This document shows, in pieces, positions 25,301 through 40,306 of a DNA stretch of 64,000 nucleotides. Below the pieces are notes generated by a model, which saw only the letters and a program-made list of their open reading frames with translations, did not search any database and was not told the origin of the DNA. The DNA is from Asterias rubens. Taxonomy: Eukaryota > Echinodermata > Asteroidea > Forcipulatida > Asteriidae. The stretch is taken from positions 13,477,195-13,541,194 of the forward strand of contig NC_047068.1 in assembly GCF_902459465.1 (NCBI RefSeq), written 5' to 3'. Within the stretch, counting starts at the first letter, position 1. Each line of letters starts with the position of its first letter. The position numbers and the translations under genes are program-made.

Positions 25301-28300
25301 ACAGTTTGACCCGATAATGACTCTGTTTATCTACAATCATCCAGGGGAGCTGGAAAATAAATCCTGACAGCTCAGCCGCGAACACTTCAAATCAGATCAC
25401 CCCATGTATCTATATCACAGTCCAACTGCAGCAAACAGCTCAATCTAAATTCAGGTCAATCCGCTAAGTGATGACCGGCAGTGACTTACAGGTGTTTTAG
25501 GGTGGGATAATTGATGGTTAGAGGCTCAGAGGCTGTCAGTGGACATTAAGACCTCGTAGCTATCTGTCCCTGCATCATCGTCAACACCTATATCTTTACA
25601 CAAAGGTCGTTTCAATAAGGATGGATGGGGAAGAAAACCCTTAAGTGATGTGTGAGTTATAAGTGGATATATTAGAAGTGTCATAAAACATTGCATTTAG
25701 CGAGATAACAGGAATGGTATCTCCGCTAAGTATGTCTATTTTGAGATGGGAGAGAGCGAGAAAGCTAAGCTGACTATTTTTAAGGAATCAGTGACTAATT
25801 TAGAATCGCATCTATAGCTGCAGCTAAATATGCCTGTGTTCGATTTTGATGTACCAATGAAAACTAAACAATGCAATGCCAGGTAGAACAATAACTAAAT
25901 AATGTTAAAAACAATAATTTATTCAACAAAAGAAGTACGCAAATTCAAATATAAGTTTGTTCAAATGCGCTGAACACTGTAAGTGTTAATATAAAACACA
26001 AGAAAAAACACTGTAAAAATGAACCCATAGGTCTACGTGCTATAGAATCATGGTCGTTGCACAAAATTTGCGAGCTGCAACGTCTGATCATGTAGCTTGT
26101 TATTAATTGGCAGCAATAAAGACAAAACGAAGGTCATAAACATGATTCATATAATTATTATTGTTATGCACCCGAATTATATTGTATCCTTGGCTTGACA
26201 TGTTTTATGACATTGCATGGTCTCTAAAGCACATAAACTTCATGCAAATGAGTACTACCAGCAATAATAACATTCCGGTTGTAACACATGAGTAGAGATA
26301 GCAATTGCACTGTTGGCTCCTGACGCTGCCAAGAGCACACTAGTCGAAACGTCGAGACAGCAGTTGCACTGTTGGCTCCTGACGCTGCCACGAGCACACT
26401 AGTCGAAACTTCGTATCAGAGTCTGGTGGTTAAGAGTACCGGACTGTAAAGCTCTGGTGTTTCTTATCAGTAGAGTGTGGGTTCTAGTCCCAGTCATGAC
26501 ACTTGTGTCATTGAGCGAGACACTTAACTACGATACCATAGTCATTCGGATGGGACGTAAAGCCGTTGGTCCCGTGTGTTGTGTAACGCACGTAAAATAA
26601 CCCAGTGCACGTATGGTAAAGGGAAGGGGTTCACCCCACTGTTCTTGGTTTTATTGACAGCGTGTTGCGCCACAGCACCTTGTAAAACATAACGTAGTGC
26701 TATGTAAAAGGAGTAGGTCTCATAATTCAAACGTAGTCCCACATAATCCTTGCAGGTAAACACTGAATATTGAAGCACCTTGAGCGTCACTGAGTGAGGG
26801 ATATATGCGCGCTATAAAAGAAGCCACTATTTATTTATATTATTATTATATTATTATAAGACAACCCACTTTTTCTGACAGAGACACCTTTGATGCTACG
26901 TTATGAACAATCACCACCAAGCACAGCCTTGGAACAGCTCTTTTGAGCCACCACTTTTCACGTTGCAACCTCAAAAGACGGACATCAAGTGACAATTAAT
27001 TAGATATCCATTTCCACCTCGTTAATAAGCCTCCGAATCCTACAACCAACAGTGTCTTCTCATATCCATCACTCCTCCCAAGGAGAGATTTGTTTCAATG
27101 TGTGCCGGAAGGAATGACCAAAATATCAAATTTCGCAGCCCAAGGTTTCGCCAAGCCCTCTCACCTTAACTAACACTTCTCTGAACCGCCCCTTTCCTAA
27201 AACGTGCTTGGTAACGAGCAATGGAGGACCGTTGATAGTATAAAACAGTGTGAGTAACGGCTCCCTCTGAAGTAACGTAGTTTTTTTTTATTTTAATTTC
27301 TTACTCAAATTAATATTAAAAGACTGCATGCATGAAGCCTTTTACTAATTATGCATTTGAAAGCACGTGTACAACAAGGGTGTTTTTCTGCCATTCTCTT
27401 GCAATTTTGAGGACCAATTGGGTCAAAATGTTCACATCTTTGTTAATGTATGCACTATATTGGGATACGAAAGGTGAGAGTACGGGTCTTTGACAAAATA
27501 CCAAAATGTGTCCAGTGCCTTTAATATCCGTTTTGATCATGCCAAATAATACTACGTGTATAATGTATTGGTCTTTTGTTAATACCTTAATCTTCCTTCC
27601 CTTAAAACCGGTAAATTTGAGCATTGTCATAGTATCCCGTTGATGGACAACGAAATGATGCAAGAGTGTTAGGGTTTTATAAGTAGACAATCGCTAATTA
27701 GGGATTGGTGAGAGGTGTTGCCATAGTTACATGTGCGTTACATAAGGTGATTAAACTGTAGTTGGGCTGTGTTGAAGGTTGTTTGCACTATTGACCATTG
27801 TTTCTTCGTCACTTATGGTTGTTGTTGTTGTTGTTGTTGTTATTGTTGTTGTGAGCGATGGGGGTGTGCACATGTACGTTTACGGTGTGAATCCAACATT
27901 AGAGCCAGCATCACACTAGAGAGCAGTCGAAATCATATAATACCATTTCTGAATAATACAAGAGACGTTAATCAGTCAAACTAAACACTCAAGCAAGTAA
28001 TAAACACGGCGAAAATACTCAACAAAACAACAAAACAGAAATTCGCAAACAGACAAAAGCATCCGACCTGACCCTGAGCAAGCCAGAAAGACGACAATGA
28101 AATAAACAGACCAAACAAACACACTCCAACCACCCACGTGCTCTGACGGTTGCTCTCACCATAGAGTAAGGACAGAACATTCCGTTGCTCTCTGTAAACT
28201 TTACACACATCATATTATTCTTCAACGCTGTAAAAGAAAAGAAAAAACTGTGGACGTGTGTAGGTCAGTGTTTCAAATCCCTATGCTATTCGGACTTCTT

Positions 28301-31300
28301 TTGTTCGCAGGTCCACACGTTAAAACAGTCTTATTTACAGTGTTGAACAATCTGATTTGCAGAAAAAGGCGAGTCCACAAAGTGACTGCAACACTGAGCT
28401 GGCTGTGTGGACGTATGTAAGTCCATATAAGGTTTCAATTATGCTGATTTATTTTGTTCCCATTTCCACTCTTCGTAATGTAGCGTTAAAACTTTATAGA
28501 CCATGTGAACTTTGTTTACAGCAAGAGTCATCTTGTGCATTCTTTGAGTATTCTGGCAGGCAAGATACTACACAGGTCCTATGGGAAAGTTGACATTTTG
28601 TGTCATAATTTCCACATAAATCCAAGAATTGTTAAAGTTAAAGCTGGACAAGTTTTGAGATGTGCCCCCTTCATCATATCAAAAATGTCATAGGAATTAG
28701 ACAGTGCTATCTCCATAAAATATAAGATTTTATGTTTTCTTGCATTGGGCTGTGTACAAATCGTGCATGCAGGAAGTCCAGGCTCTGTGGCTATTTTGTA
28801 AACATGTGATGTCACAGGTCACATCGTCTATATCCGGTGCTCCCAAAGGTCCCAAACAATCACCAGAGAAACCCCAATCAGATTGCCAACCAATCAAGCA
28901 AGTAGCACCCGTTAGGCAGACGATTACTTGAAAATGCATAAATGCGAACCAACAAGCAAGCACGCATGCATCAACCAGCTGGCTATGGACCTTTATCACG
29001 CTATCACCATCTTGGTCGTCTTCCCTGTTTTCATAACAGTAATGCATGCTAGCATTCATTGCGCAAACATGGCACCAGACTATTATTTGCCCACTCTCAG
29101 TTTGGTTACAATGAGTTAGAATGGAGTAAAATAAAGATGGCCACACCGTGACAAAGATCTATACGGCCATGTCCGAATTGGTGTCCACATGTGTCTACGA
29201 CTACGGCTAAGTGTGTTGCTAAGGATGTCCTATACCTCAACACACGATGACACGGCAATATAGCCGTAGTCCTAACTCTAGCCGCCAATTCAGACAGAGC
29301 CTACCATTGACATCTTATTATGCAGACTCAGTATTCTAAAAAAAAAAAAAAAAACCTTGAGTTATAATCCGTCGAACAAAGCTGCAAATGAGAACACACG
29401 GAATACAAGCCAGTTCTTTGCAGAACAAATATGTCGTAATAGAAATTCCCCTTCTAATTGCTGATGGGAGAGAATACCTTCCTTTTACTAGATCCGTTCG
29501 TATTGTGCGCTCCGCCGATCAAGGCCATTGCTGATGGACGCACTGAAAGATACGCTATCAAATCAGCCAGCGCGCAATGGGCATGGTGAAACCATACTAA
29601 CCTCTTTTGAAATCGCCATTTTGAGACTCGTCCCTTCACGGAGCTCATTAGTGTCGAACCGACTATCTAGATCATTTGACTTGTCGAGAAGGTTATAATC
29701 AGACAAAATCATACAGAGAAACCATAACAGGTAACACACTTATGGCAACAGACAAGCCACTTCACAATTATACGATTAGTCTAAAACAGACAAACGTAAA
29801 CAAAAACAACCGTTAGCAAACAAACATTCAACGACAAATATTCAGACAACCCATTATGAACAAATACATATCAAAAACTACTAACAAACTATTAAATGTA
29901 TTAGAAAACAAACAATCAAATAAATAGACTGGCAGGAAACGCAGACACAGATAAACCTCAACACATACTAAAACACAAAATGATAAATGTAATTTCGTAA
30001 ACAAATCCAGATTCCGGGTTCCGTAGTTCCTGACCCAGTTCTGGGTCAAAGAGTATGACCCGGAATATGTCACAGTGACCCGTGGGTCAATTCTGGCATA
30101 GGCATTTGTTTTCGAGTGTTTAACTTAATACTCGTTGAGATCCGGATATCCTGATCCAGATACCAAGGGTCCGGACCCATATCCGGGTCAGTATGATCTG
30201 TTTGTGGATCAACAGGATCTGGAATATATGAGCCGAAAAGACATTACTGACCCGTATTCCCGTAACACTCGTAAAGTGGACCATGGACTGACTCGGAACG
30301 AGCCTGGGCCCAGATCTTGGACCCACATTTAGCCAAATCCTAACCTAAACAATATTTCCAAATAGTTGATGGTCTGGTGTTTCGACCCTAGCAGAGTCTT
30401 TCTCGAAGGCTAAATGACAACACAACTATACATGAACAGGTAACCAAGTGTATTATAACATAAGCAACTGGAAATACATGAATAGAGAGAAAGAGTCAGA
30501 CTGCACACAGAAAAAAAGGCAAGGGGGTATATTCGGTTAAAAAAAAATATCACAGAACAAAATACACACATGGTTTATTGTTAACAGCAAAATGTTTTGG
30601 TTGATAAGAATTGCCTAATATAAATGAACGTGTATCTGCCCAACCCTGACATTTATATACAACTCGTTCAAGGCGAACAGATGTAACGTACAATCAATGT
30701 AAAGCAAGCTCTAGGCTACAACCCGTGTAAAGAGATACCTGACGGTTTCTGTTTTGTATTTTATAATTGCCCTAAAGTTGGATTAATTCCTCCTTAAATG
30801 TTTTGGTTTAAGCATCGTGGATTGTTTGTTCACATTGACTATTCAAGAAAGGAAAATCTCAATTCCAGACTTGAGCACGCTGAAGTGTTTTGTTTTATTT
30901 GTTTAAAGGATTTCTTCCAAGTTTGTTTTCGAGAGGCTCGATGAAGGGCTTCCAGTAAAATAATACAGTTTTATGCCTAAGATGAAATTGAATTTGTTGC
31001 ATGCATCTTTCTGGTAAATGAAACCATGAGGATCCGACCTCCAAAACGTCTTGATTTTTCGTCACCTGTAGACAAGACGAAATGTCTGCCGTCGATTTCA
31101 CAAAGAGTTAAGACTCGTCTTATCTCGAGTTAGGACGAGTAACTCGTCTTGACTTATAGAATTAATCTTAAGGTCTGCATGCTACAGTGCAGGGTTCGGA
31201 CTCGTCCTAAGTCGTAAGATTAGTCTTAAGTTAGGAAGAGTTTTTTGAAATCGACGGCTGGTGTTAGATGTGGGAGGGAATTCCCCTTTATAGGGACAAC

Positions 31301-34300
31301 CCACGTGTTTAGGTAGGGACTGAAAACACAATCTGCAAGGAAGGCTCCGGTCTGGGATTCGAACCGGGGCCACAGAGGTGAAAGTAGCAGAAAGTAACCA
31401 CGTTTCAAGCCTATCATGATACCCTTCCTCGTTACACGTTACAGTCTTTCATGAACAAAATGGAACAAGTCAATGATGTAACTGCACTGCAATAATTTAA
31501 AGAAATCGAAACAAGAAATCAATTTGAATGATACGCCGCATTGGTATCTCGTGTACCGTATGGTATCAAACGGGGAGTTCTACAGTCAGCATGTCTTATG
31601 CATAGGGCACAGGCTAACAATATTTGTCTCTACTGTGCTTGCAGAAATGGGTGATGATTTGTTCAAAAATGCAATTCAAAATTACCCTTATGACAAACTA
31701 AGTTCAAACATCCAAGTGGCTCTGTTGTCCAAGCAACAGAACTCCGTTGGAGAATGTCATTATTGGTGCAATTAACCGGTGTGGTGGTTACTCAAGTGTA
31801 GTTTGTATACCGCTAGAGCTCACGAAGACAAATGCCTTTTTACGAAAACGGTTTCCATGTATCAGAGTCCAGCTTTCTACAGAAGACGATCAGAGCATAC
31901 TGATCGAAACGTCGAGTTGAAACCAATGGTGTTTTTTTTTTCAGAACCACCCACAACTCATTTAGAGAGTATCAATGCATGCTACCGCAAAACTCATATC
32001 GTATTTCCACCGTGCAAAGTTTCAAATTCTATTTGGTTTCCATGAAACTTGCTCAACCAGTGACAGGTGATTTTATCTTCAAAACTATCATACAATTTTA
32101 CTCCTTTCTAATTTCTTTTGTATAAGTATAATGGTCAGTCATTACTTCACCAGTGACCCGAAGCGAGGCGTTTGCTGTCGTGAACTGTTTCCATTAAAAA
32201 CAATCATTATTTATGCATAACCTGCATTATAATAAAGGACACGCACAAGCATAGTTCAGCCAAACAACTGTCAATACTAATATTTTGCCATAATTCCTTT
32301 TCGCATCCCTAGTTCTGAAAAATTGTTTCGCCACGAATCCTTGGGCCTTTTTGTAGTGGAAAGATACCAACTCGTGTATCACCATTGCGTATTGTAATGC
32401 ACAATGCGGTAAAAGTTGAATAAACAAAAATGCATGTCATCAAATGCATGTCATCATTTGTAGGTCTGGGTTTTTGACTCCACTCGTCAATTGTGCAAGA
32501 AACGCGTTATGATCGAGTGCTCAGCAGTTGTACCAATGTTTAGACCTCTGTTAACATGACAACGGTTGCCGTTTGGTATTCCTGTTTAATTTAGTGCTCG
32601 TCCGTCGTCATGGAAACTAAGCGTCAACATCATCTAGGCTAAAATGCCATTAATGGTTCGGTCTACACCTGAATTGCTCTATTGTTTCTTAAAATGTTAT
32701 GCTATATTAATATGCAACACCAAATCATCGGAGAATATTATTTGTATATTGTCATTTGAGTTCTCATTGCTCTATGCTATTGTTTACCCCTGTTGTCCTC
32801 TTCTATTGTTTTCTGCTGCTGTTGTCTGCTATTGTTCCTGCCCTTTGTTCTCCCTTTGATGACCCCCTTCTTTTTGTACACTACTGACTTCAGGGAATTC
32901 TGGAAAGAAGATGAATGGAACCGCAGTTGTTACAGAGTGCACCATTGTTCCTTTGTATCTGCAGATTTATCTCCCCTATTGTGACTTTTGTCGTATTAAT
33001 CGCGTCTGCTTGAATAAATTAAAAATAATTACCGAGGTTTTCACCCATGCAACAGCCGCCGGGCAGTAATGACGGCAGTAATTCGCCGTCGACATAAGTA
33101 TCTTGTCTATTCCTATAATTTTATTACAAGCACAACGGATTGAAATAACAGTGTAAAGTGCATCACTTTTTTTCCTTTCAAACATTGAAAGGGTGTTTTG
33201 TCTTTCAATATGAGAGAAACCTTGCTTTTTAAGACAGATTATGGATGTGATAAGAGGTTTTGGATGCTTTGAGGAGCTGAATCCGGAAAGCTTACTGGCG
33301 TCTATGCCAGTCAAAATGCGTCAAGCTGTCTTGGTTTAAGGGTACTGTATAAGTCAAATGAATCATTTTGTTTCCCCTAGAGCAGAACATGAGTTGAGCA
33401 TAAAACACTCAATTTCATTTGACAATATTAAAAAAAGAAAAGTGAACAGAACTTTGATGGGAAAGTGCCTGGTTGTTTTAAGACTGTTACTCACTATCGA
33501 CCTAGACAAATTATTCACCGAACTTTTAGTCAGGAACGGTGCATGCTTTTCCCCCGTACGTTCATGTATGGCTTATTTCGCTCACGTCGACTGAAATAAG
33601 CAGCGGTGATTTTTTTGGTATTCCAAATGCTATTTTATCGCCACTGACATTTATTAAAGACACTGGACACTTTTGGTAATTACCAAAGACCAGTCTGCTC
33701 ACTTGGTGTATCTCAACACATGCATAAAATTACAAACCTGTGAAAATTTGAGCTCAATCGGTCGTCAAAGTTGCGAGATAAAAATGAAATAAAAAACACC
33801 CCTGTCACTCGAAATTGTGTGCTCTCATATGCTTGATTTTAAGCCCTCAAATTCTAAATCTGAGTTCTCGAAATCAAATTGGTGGAAAATAACTTCTTTC
33901 TCGAAAACTAGGTGACTTCAGAGGGAGCCGTTTCTCACAATGTTTTATACTGTCAATAGCTCCCCATACTCATTAACAAGAAAGGTTTTATAATTATTTT
34001 GAGTAATTACAAATAGTGTTCACTGCCTTTAATATATATTTTTGTCTTGGGATCATTGACACTGTGAGCTTCACTATTGAAAAAGAATAACTTCCAATAG
34101 TTACCAATAAAGAAAAATTGTTGCACAACAAAATTTACTCGATGCAATTTTCAGCTCTCACTCCAGGCAAGACAGCTTATGTCTATGTAACTGTTCATGT
34201 AATTCTGCGGCTGGCAGCGAATTGAATAGAATTTTAATAAACCATTGAATAAAAAATAAAATGTCTACCGGGCCACATTTCATAAAGCTGTTAAGTAGAA

Positions 34301-37300
34301 AAGACAATGTAATTGCTAAGCAAATTTTGAGCGGAGTACCAGTCACAACTTACTGTAATTGTGGCTGGTAACCTGTTTCTGCTAAGCAATTATTCTCTGT
34401 GCTTACCATGTTATGTGCTTATAGGCTTTATGAAAATAGGCTCTGGGCTCAATTTGTTTGAGATGCTTAAGCATAAAATACTGCTTAACATTTGTCTGCT
34501 AAGCACAACTAAGCAGGATACCAGTTACATTTCGTACATAGAAATAGCAGTTCAGCTAGTAATATTATTCTGAATTTTGTTGTGCTTAGTAACTTGTTAT
34601 GCCTACGCAGCATTTTACTCTGGTGGTTAGATACATGAAAACACAGGCACTGCGTCATTAATGGCCCACACGTTTGAACATGTACTGACTAACTACTATA
34701 CTAATTGACCCAAGTGGTAATGATTCTTGCTGAACATGTGGCGGCAATGTGTGCTTTTACCGCATCCTTCCTGGCTAGATATATCGATCAAGAATTTCCC
34801 CAATAAAGTCGTGCGTCCGCATCATTGCATGTTGAGTGGTACTCAACTGCAGAAGATAAACACAAAATAAATAAATGTTCAGTTTTATTCTTATTCTTAA
34901 TTTGGCCATTAAACATGTATTGTCAATAATGTTTGTTCTATTAAAAATCAATACAAACCATCAGCAGTTACCATGGAAACCATCTTGACGTCTAAATTGA
35001 AGGGGTTTCGTAAAATGCTGCTCTAGGTCGGACCCCTTGAAAAGCCATTAAAAAGGGACCCATTCTATTTGGTTGCTGGGCTACATTTTATATCGAAGAA
35101 GAACTGGTGAAGGTTTAATGGCGTTGATGGCTCGATTACGCCGGTTACAGGGTTTTTAATACCTTTTGAAGATCAAGTTTGTAGATCAAGTTTGTAGATC
35201 AAGTTTGTAGATCAAGTTTGTAGATCAAGTTTGTGGCCATTGACATGAATCCCTACTCATTGTGAATGAAGATGTATGTAATATAATTTACCTGTAGAAG
35301 TTTCAGCTTCATTAGTCGTCAAGTGTTTGAGAAAATAAGCGAACATCACAGAGCAATGTTTTCAGTAGATCGCGAAAACACGTTGTAAAAAATACCATCA
35401 CAAATTACGAGAGCTTACTTTGATTACCACAATCAAATGGCAATATAAACATCATAATAATGATGATAATCGTCAACAAGAACCACAAAGGGTTTAAAAT
35501 CAAATCAAACAAATAAATGAATACAAAAAAACAGGGACACAAATACCAGAAGCATTAAAAAACAAATGCAATTTAAAAAACTTACCACAAATCCCTGGTA
35601 GAGTCCTTAATGGTGAGCCGTTTTTGTTTTTCACTCAGGTGTGATTCACTGATTTGGTAACATTCTCATAATTATGAGCATAACAAGTTTGTTTGAATCA
35701 CATAAAATCATGCACTATCAAAAATAAGTACATATCCTGTGGTGAAGATTAATAGAGAAAGGAAATAACACACTTGTGTTTTTTTGTCCAAGGTGAATCA
35801 ATAATGTCTCAGGCGCGTGCTTGTACTATTGACTGTGGGAACAAACGATTGTTTACGCCCATGAAGCACATCGATAATTACCATCCTTGTGCCGTAGTTT
35901 AGATAATTATCAGCAACTTGAAACTACCGATTCTTAATTTCTCTCGACTCTGAGAAATGCAAAGTGTGTTTACCTCTGCATTGCCCGTGGCCTTCTTCAA
36001 TATTTTTATGATTAAATACGATTTGTTCAAAAAATTTGGGGTAGAACTAACGTTTAAACTGAAAACTCTTTTGGTAAAAACAACTATGAATGCATTTGAA
36101 ATATTGATTGTTAATGTTATTGTTTTGGGGTTTGTTCGTGTTTTTTCATATACATGGGGTTTCCGCAAACCTCACTTATTCTCATCATGCACCAATTCAA
36201 ATCTTATTAATCATTATTTTTTTCATTGATCATAACTTAAAGACACTGGACACTATTGGTAATTGTCAAAAAACAGTCTTCTCACTTGATGTATCTTAAC
36301 ATATGCATAAAATAACAAACCTGTGAAAATTTTAGCTCAATCGGTCGTCGAAGTTGCGAGATAATAATGAAAGAAAAAAACACCCTTGTCACACGAAGTT
36401 GTGTGCGTTCAGATGCTTGATTTCGAGACCTCAAATTCTAAATCTGAGGTCTCGAAATCAAATTCGTGGAAAATTACTTCTTTCTCGGAAACTACTCCAC
36501 TTCAGAGGGAGCCGTTTCTCACAATGTTTTATACTATCAACTTCTCCCCAATACGCGTTACCAAGAAAGGTTTCATGCTAATAAATATTTTGAGTAATTA
36601 TCGATAGTGTCCACTGCCTTTAAAAACCAGCACATTTCATTTTTATGTAGACAATTGGCAGACGTTCATTCATGGTTTGAATGTCCAATGTTGCATGGCT
36701 TTGGCAGAAGTATTAGTATACCGTGGATAATACCTTATCCGCTTACTATTGAAACAGACGACAGTACCAGTAATTTGTTGTTATTTGCATAAATTAATTC
36801 ACAGTTTGTTATTAGGTATGCCCGCTTCATCTTCATAATCACCCATCAGTAAACAGCCGCTTAATGTATTGTTTTGATCCTCTCAATATCAATAGAGCAG
36901 CTATGACCAGTTGTCTCTCTATACGTGGAAGCGACCTTGATGATAAGACGTTGATATGCTTCGCATCACTGCATCAATTTGTCATTTCTAGTAGTACGCA
37001 GTATCTGAGTGGTATTTCCTTCTGCTGACAAACAGATGCTTACGTAACATTCCAATGTCATATATTATTATTACCTGGTAACTTGTACATGTCTTGACCA
37101 TGGAATATCATGGATGATATAGGGTTGCTTGTGTGGGGTTTCACCACTGCTTTGCCCATCTTTCTATTTATCCTCTACGCATCACCGCATCAATTTGTCA
37201 TTTTAGCAATTCTCAGTCTGCTTATGAGTTAACGTAGTTTCTAAGTGGTATTTCCTTCTGCTGACAAACAGATGCTTACGTAACTTTCCGTTGTCATATT

Positions 37301-40274
37301 ATATGATTACTTTATTATTATAATGAATAGGGTAGATGGCCTTAGCTTTCGATCCAATCCGGACCTTCTTCAGAGGCATAAGACAAGTACAAACAAATAC
37401 ATATCCATTTATAGAAAAAGAGAGGGGGAAAGGGATTAAGGAAAGGATCCAGAAAGAAGCGGGAAAATAACAGCCAATCAAAGTTCCTATTTCAGAAACA
37501 ATATTGGGGGCTATGAATCAATAGGAGTGAAGTGGCGAGGACAAAGGATGTTTAGAAAGAAAGGAAGGGTTACTGGACCATAAAAGTGGTAAATGTATTG
37601 TTCGACAACAATGGAGGGAGACATGAAAGGGTAGGATTAGAGAGCAAGTTGCATCATGATGCAACTAACAATGGTCAATTAATAAGAATAGCAAGATCAA
37701 AGGTATGATGATTTTAAAAATAGGTATGAGGGACCTGTGGAAAAAAAGGGGGGGGGTTACTTACATCAGATAGTTACAGTGATGAATTTATAAAAACAAC
37801 TTTAAACTAGGTTAATTTATATTTTATGTACAGAATATATACAAAATATGAGTTCTTAGGCAGAAGTGAAGTGGAGGGTAATGAGAAGTTATTTAACACC
37901 AGTGTTTATGTTAAGTCCAAAGGGTTTGACTGTCTTGAGTTGGTGAATCCAGTGTGATTCTCTATTCTTGCGGTGTGTGTCATCACCATTGCAAGCTTCA
38001 ATCACCAGAAGTTCAACATCAATGACACTATGATTGGGGCTGTTGAAGTGGATAGAGACTGGGTACGGTTTCTTAGTCTTTATGGAAGAGACATGATTCG
38101 CAAAGCGAAGACTAAGTTTGGTCTTAGTCTCTCCCACATATTGTAGCCCACATCTCTTACATGATATGACATAGACTACATTAGACGTGCTGCATTCAGA
38201 GTCGGTCTTGATGTTGTATGAAGAGCCAGTGGTATGACTCTTCACCTTAAGTGAGGGCTTAATGTGCAGACACGTTTTGCATTTGGAACGGGTACATTTG
38301 TGACAGCCCAGTATATCTGTCGGGGGTTGTGTTTGGACTGTACCTGGGGGAAGTTTGGCCCTGACTAGTATGTCACCAAGGTTCTTAGGGCGGCGGAATG
38401 CAACCATGGGAACCTCAGTGATTGCTGAGTGTAACCTGCTGGAGGAGTGAAGTATAGGCATGTTATTATTGAGAATTGAGGGAAGTTTGGGTAGTTTGGG
38501 GTGGAAGGTGGTGACCAAAGCAACTCTATTGGTAGGAGGTTTTTTAGCTCCCGTGTTAGTCAACAGAGTATGACGAGGTACGTTGAGAGCCCTGTTGATA
38601 GCAAGTTGGACCCTACGTTCGCTGTGTCCCCTAGATACAAGGTGTTTCCTTAGCTCTGATGAGCGCCTCTTGTACAGGGTATCTGTGGAACAGATACGCC
38701 TGATACGTAAGGCCTGACTGTAAGCAATTGCCTTCTTACAGTGACTAGGGTGACAGCTATTGGAGAGAAGGTACTGGTGGGTGTCGGTGGGTTTACTGTA
38801 AACATCTGTGACAAGGCCATTAGGAGACTTGGTTATTGTCACATCTAGAAAGTTCACACTGGTGAGAGATTGTTCGGTAGTGAACTTTATGGTGGGGTGA
38901 AATGAGTTGATATGGGCAATAAACTCATCCAAGCTGTCTTGGTCACCACACCAGATGGAGAAAATATCATCAATAAATCTCCACCAAACTAGTGGTCGGT
39001 TGGGGGCGGAGGACAGGAGTCTGTCCTCCAACTGAGACATGAATAGGTTAGCATATGATGGTGCCATTTTGGTACCCATGGCAGTACCCTGTACCTGTAG
39101 AAAATGCCTGTCAGAAAATGTGAAATTATTCTTCATTAGAATGTGGGTCATGAGTTCCTTAATATGACTCACTGAGGGGCGGGACTGATTACTAGCATTG
39201 AGGGCAGAGACACATGCACTCATGCCTTCATGATGGGGTATGTTAGTATACAGTGATGAAACATCAAAAGTAACCAAAATAGCAGAGTCAGGTATTTGGT
39301 GCTTGACCTCATCTAGTTTGTGGAGAAAGTCTTTGGTATCCTTGATGAAGGAAGGAATACGGCAGACTAAGGGTTTGAGGAAGCTATCAACAAACTCAGA
39401 AATGCGCTCTGTGGGGCTACCATTCCCAGATACAATAGGTCTCCCCGGGTTATTGGGCTTGTGTATCTTAGGTAGAAGGTAGAACCTTGCTGTACGGGGG
39501 TCATGTGGGAGGAGATAGTTAAATGTATCTTTCTCAATATCATTGGCATTATAAATCTTAACCAGGGTGTCACTGATATCTTGGGAGAAAGATTCAGTGG
39601 GATCAGAAGCACATTCAATGTAATGATCAGTGTTACTGAGCTGTCTAAGGCCCTCAGCAATGTAGTTACTTTATTATTATTATTAAAGTCACCTGGAAGT
39701 GGTATTTTTTCAAAATAAAGCTTTTGTCACTAATATATGTGTTTTGATGAGTGGAATGTGAATAAACAGTTAACTAAGGTTTTTAAAAAATCAGTTCTTA
39801 TGTTATTTACAAATTTAAGGGTAGACACCGACCCGAGAGGGCGCTGTTCGTGACGTCAATCGAGGCAGACTTTGCCTGTAATGCGTAGAGTAAACACAAA
39901 TGTAAAGTACATGTACGGACCAAGTCGTGAGTTTGTACGTTTAAAAAAAAATAAAAAAATGTTTTTTTTCCGGCAATGCCAACCAGGTGTATTGCTGCTG
40001 AATGCAGAAAAACACTTTTTGAAATGTACCAACTCACGAATTGGACGTATATGTACTTTGCACGTGTGTTTACTATACGCATTGCATGCAAAGTCTGCCT
40101 CGATTGACGTCACAAAAGGGGTAGGCGGAGTCAGCCCCCCAAACAACTTTATATATTTTTTAAACATATAAATCGTGACAAACAATTACTAAAAAAATTG
40201 TTTTATTGTTCGTAAGCATATACTCTTATGTTTGAAAGAAAAACAATTCTATTTCCAGGTGACTTTAACAACAA

Positions 40275-40306
<32 letters not shown>

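Larger units (their letters stand above)
23521..26297. other. Intron 1, LINE relic and one family A copy, otherwise nothing
   Basis: The LINE fragment (24465-24650) and the element at 24862-25239 are the only structures recognised. Confidence 0.45.
27525..30004. other. Intron 1, no gene seen
   Basis: A TTG microsatellite and the palindrome at 29171-29302. The 138-codon minus-strand frame at 28730-29146 is unsupported by any domain. Confidence 0.45.

Noticed and set aside
28730..29146. 138-codon minus-strand frame as an intronic gene
   Set aside because: No domain, no signal peptide and no splice continuation; frames of this length arise by chance in 28 kb.
36354..36607. 73- and 75-codon frames that look alike at 21898, 25019, 36354 and 59179
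   Set aside because: They recur because they are translations of family A miniature transposons, not a conserved protein.
39367..39660. 97-codon minus-strand frame starting M-L-R-A-L-D
   Set aside because: Shadow of the Penelope-like reverse transcriptase, which is open in another frame across the same bases.
39856..40185. Overlapping frames of about 100 codons on both strands
   Set aside because: Mirror-image translations of the inverted arms of the foldback element.
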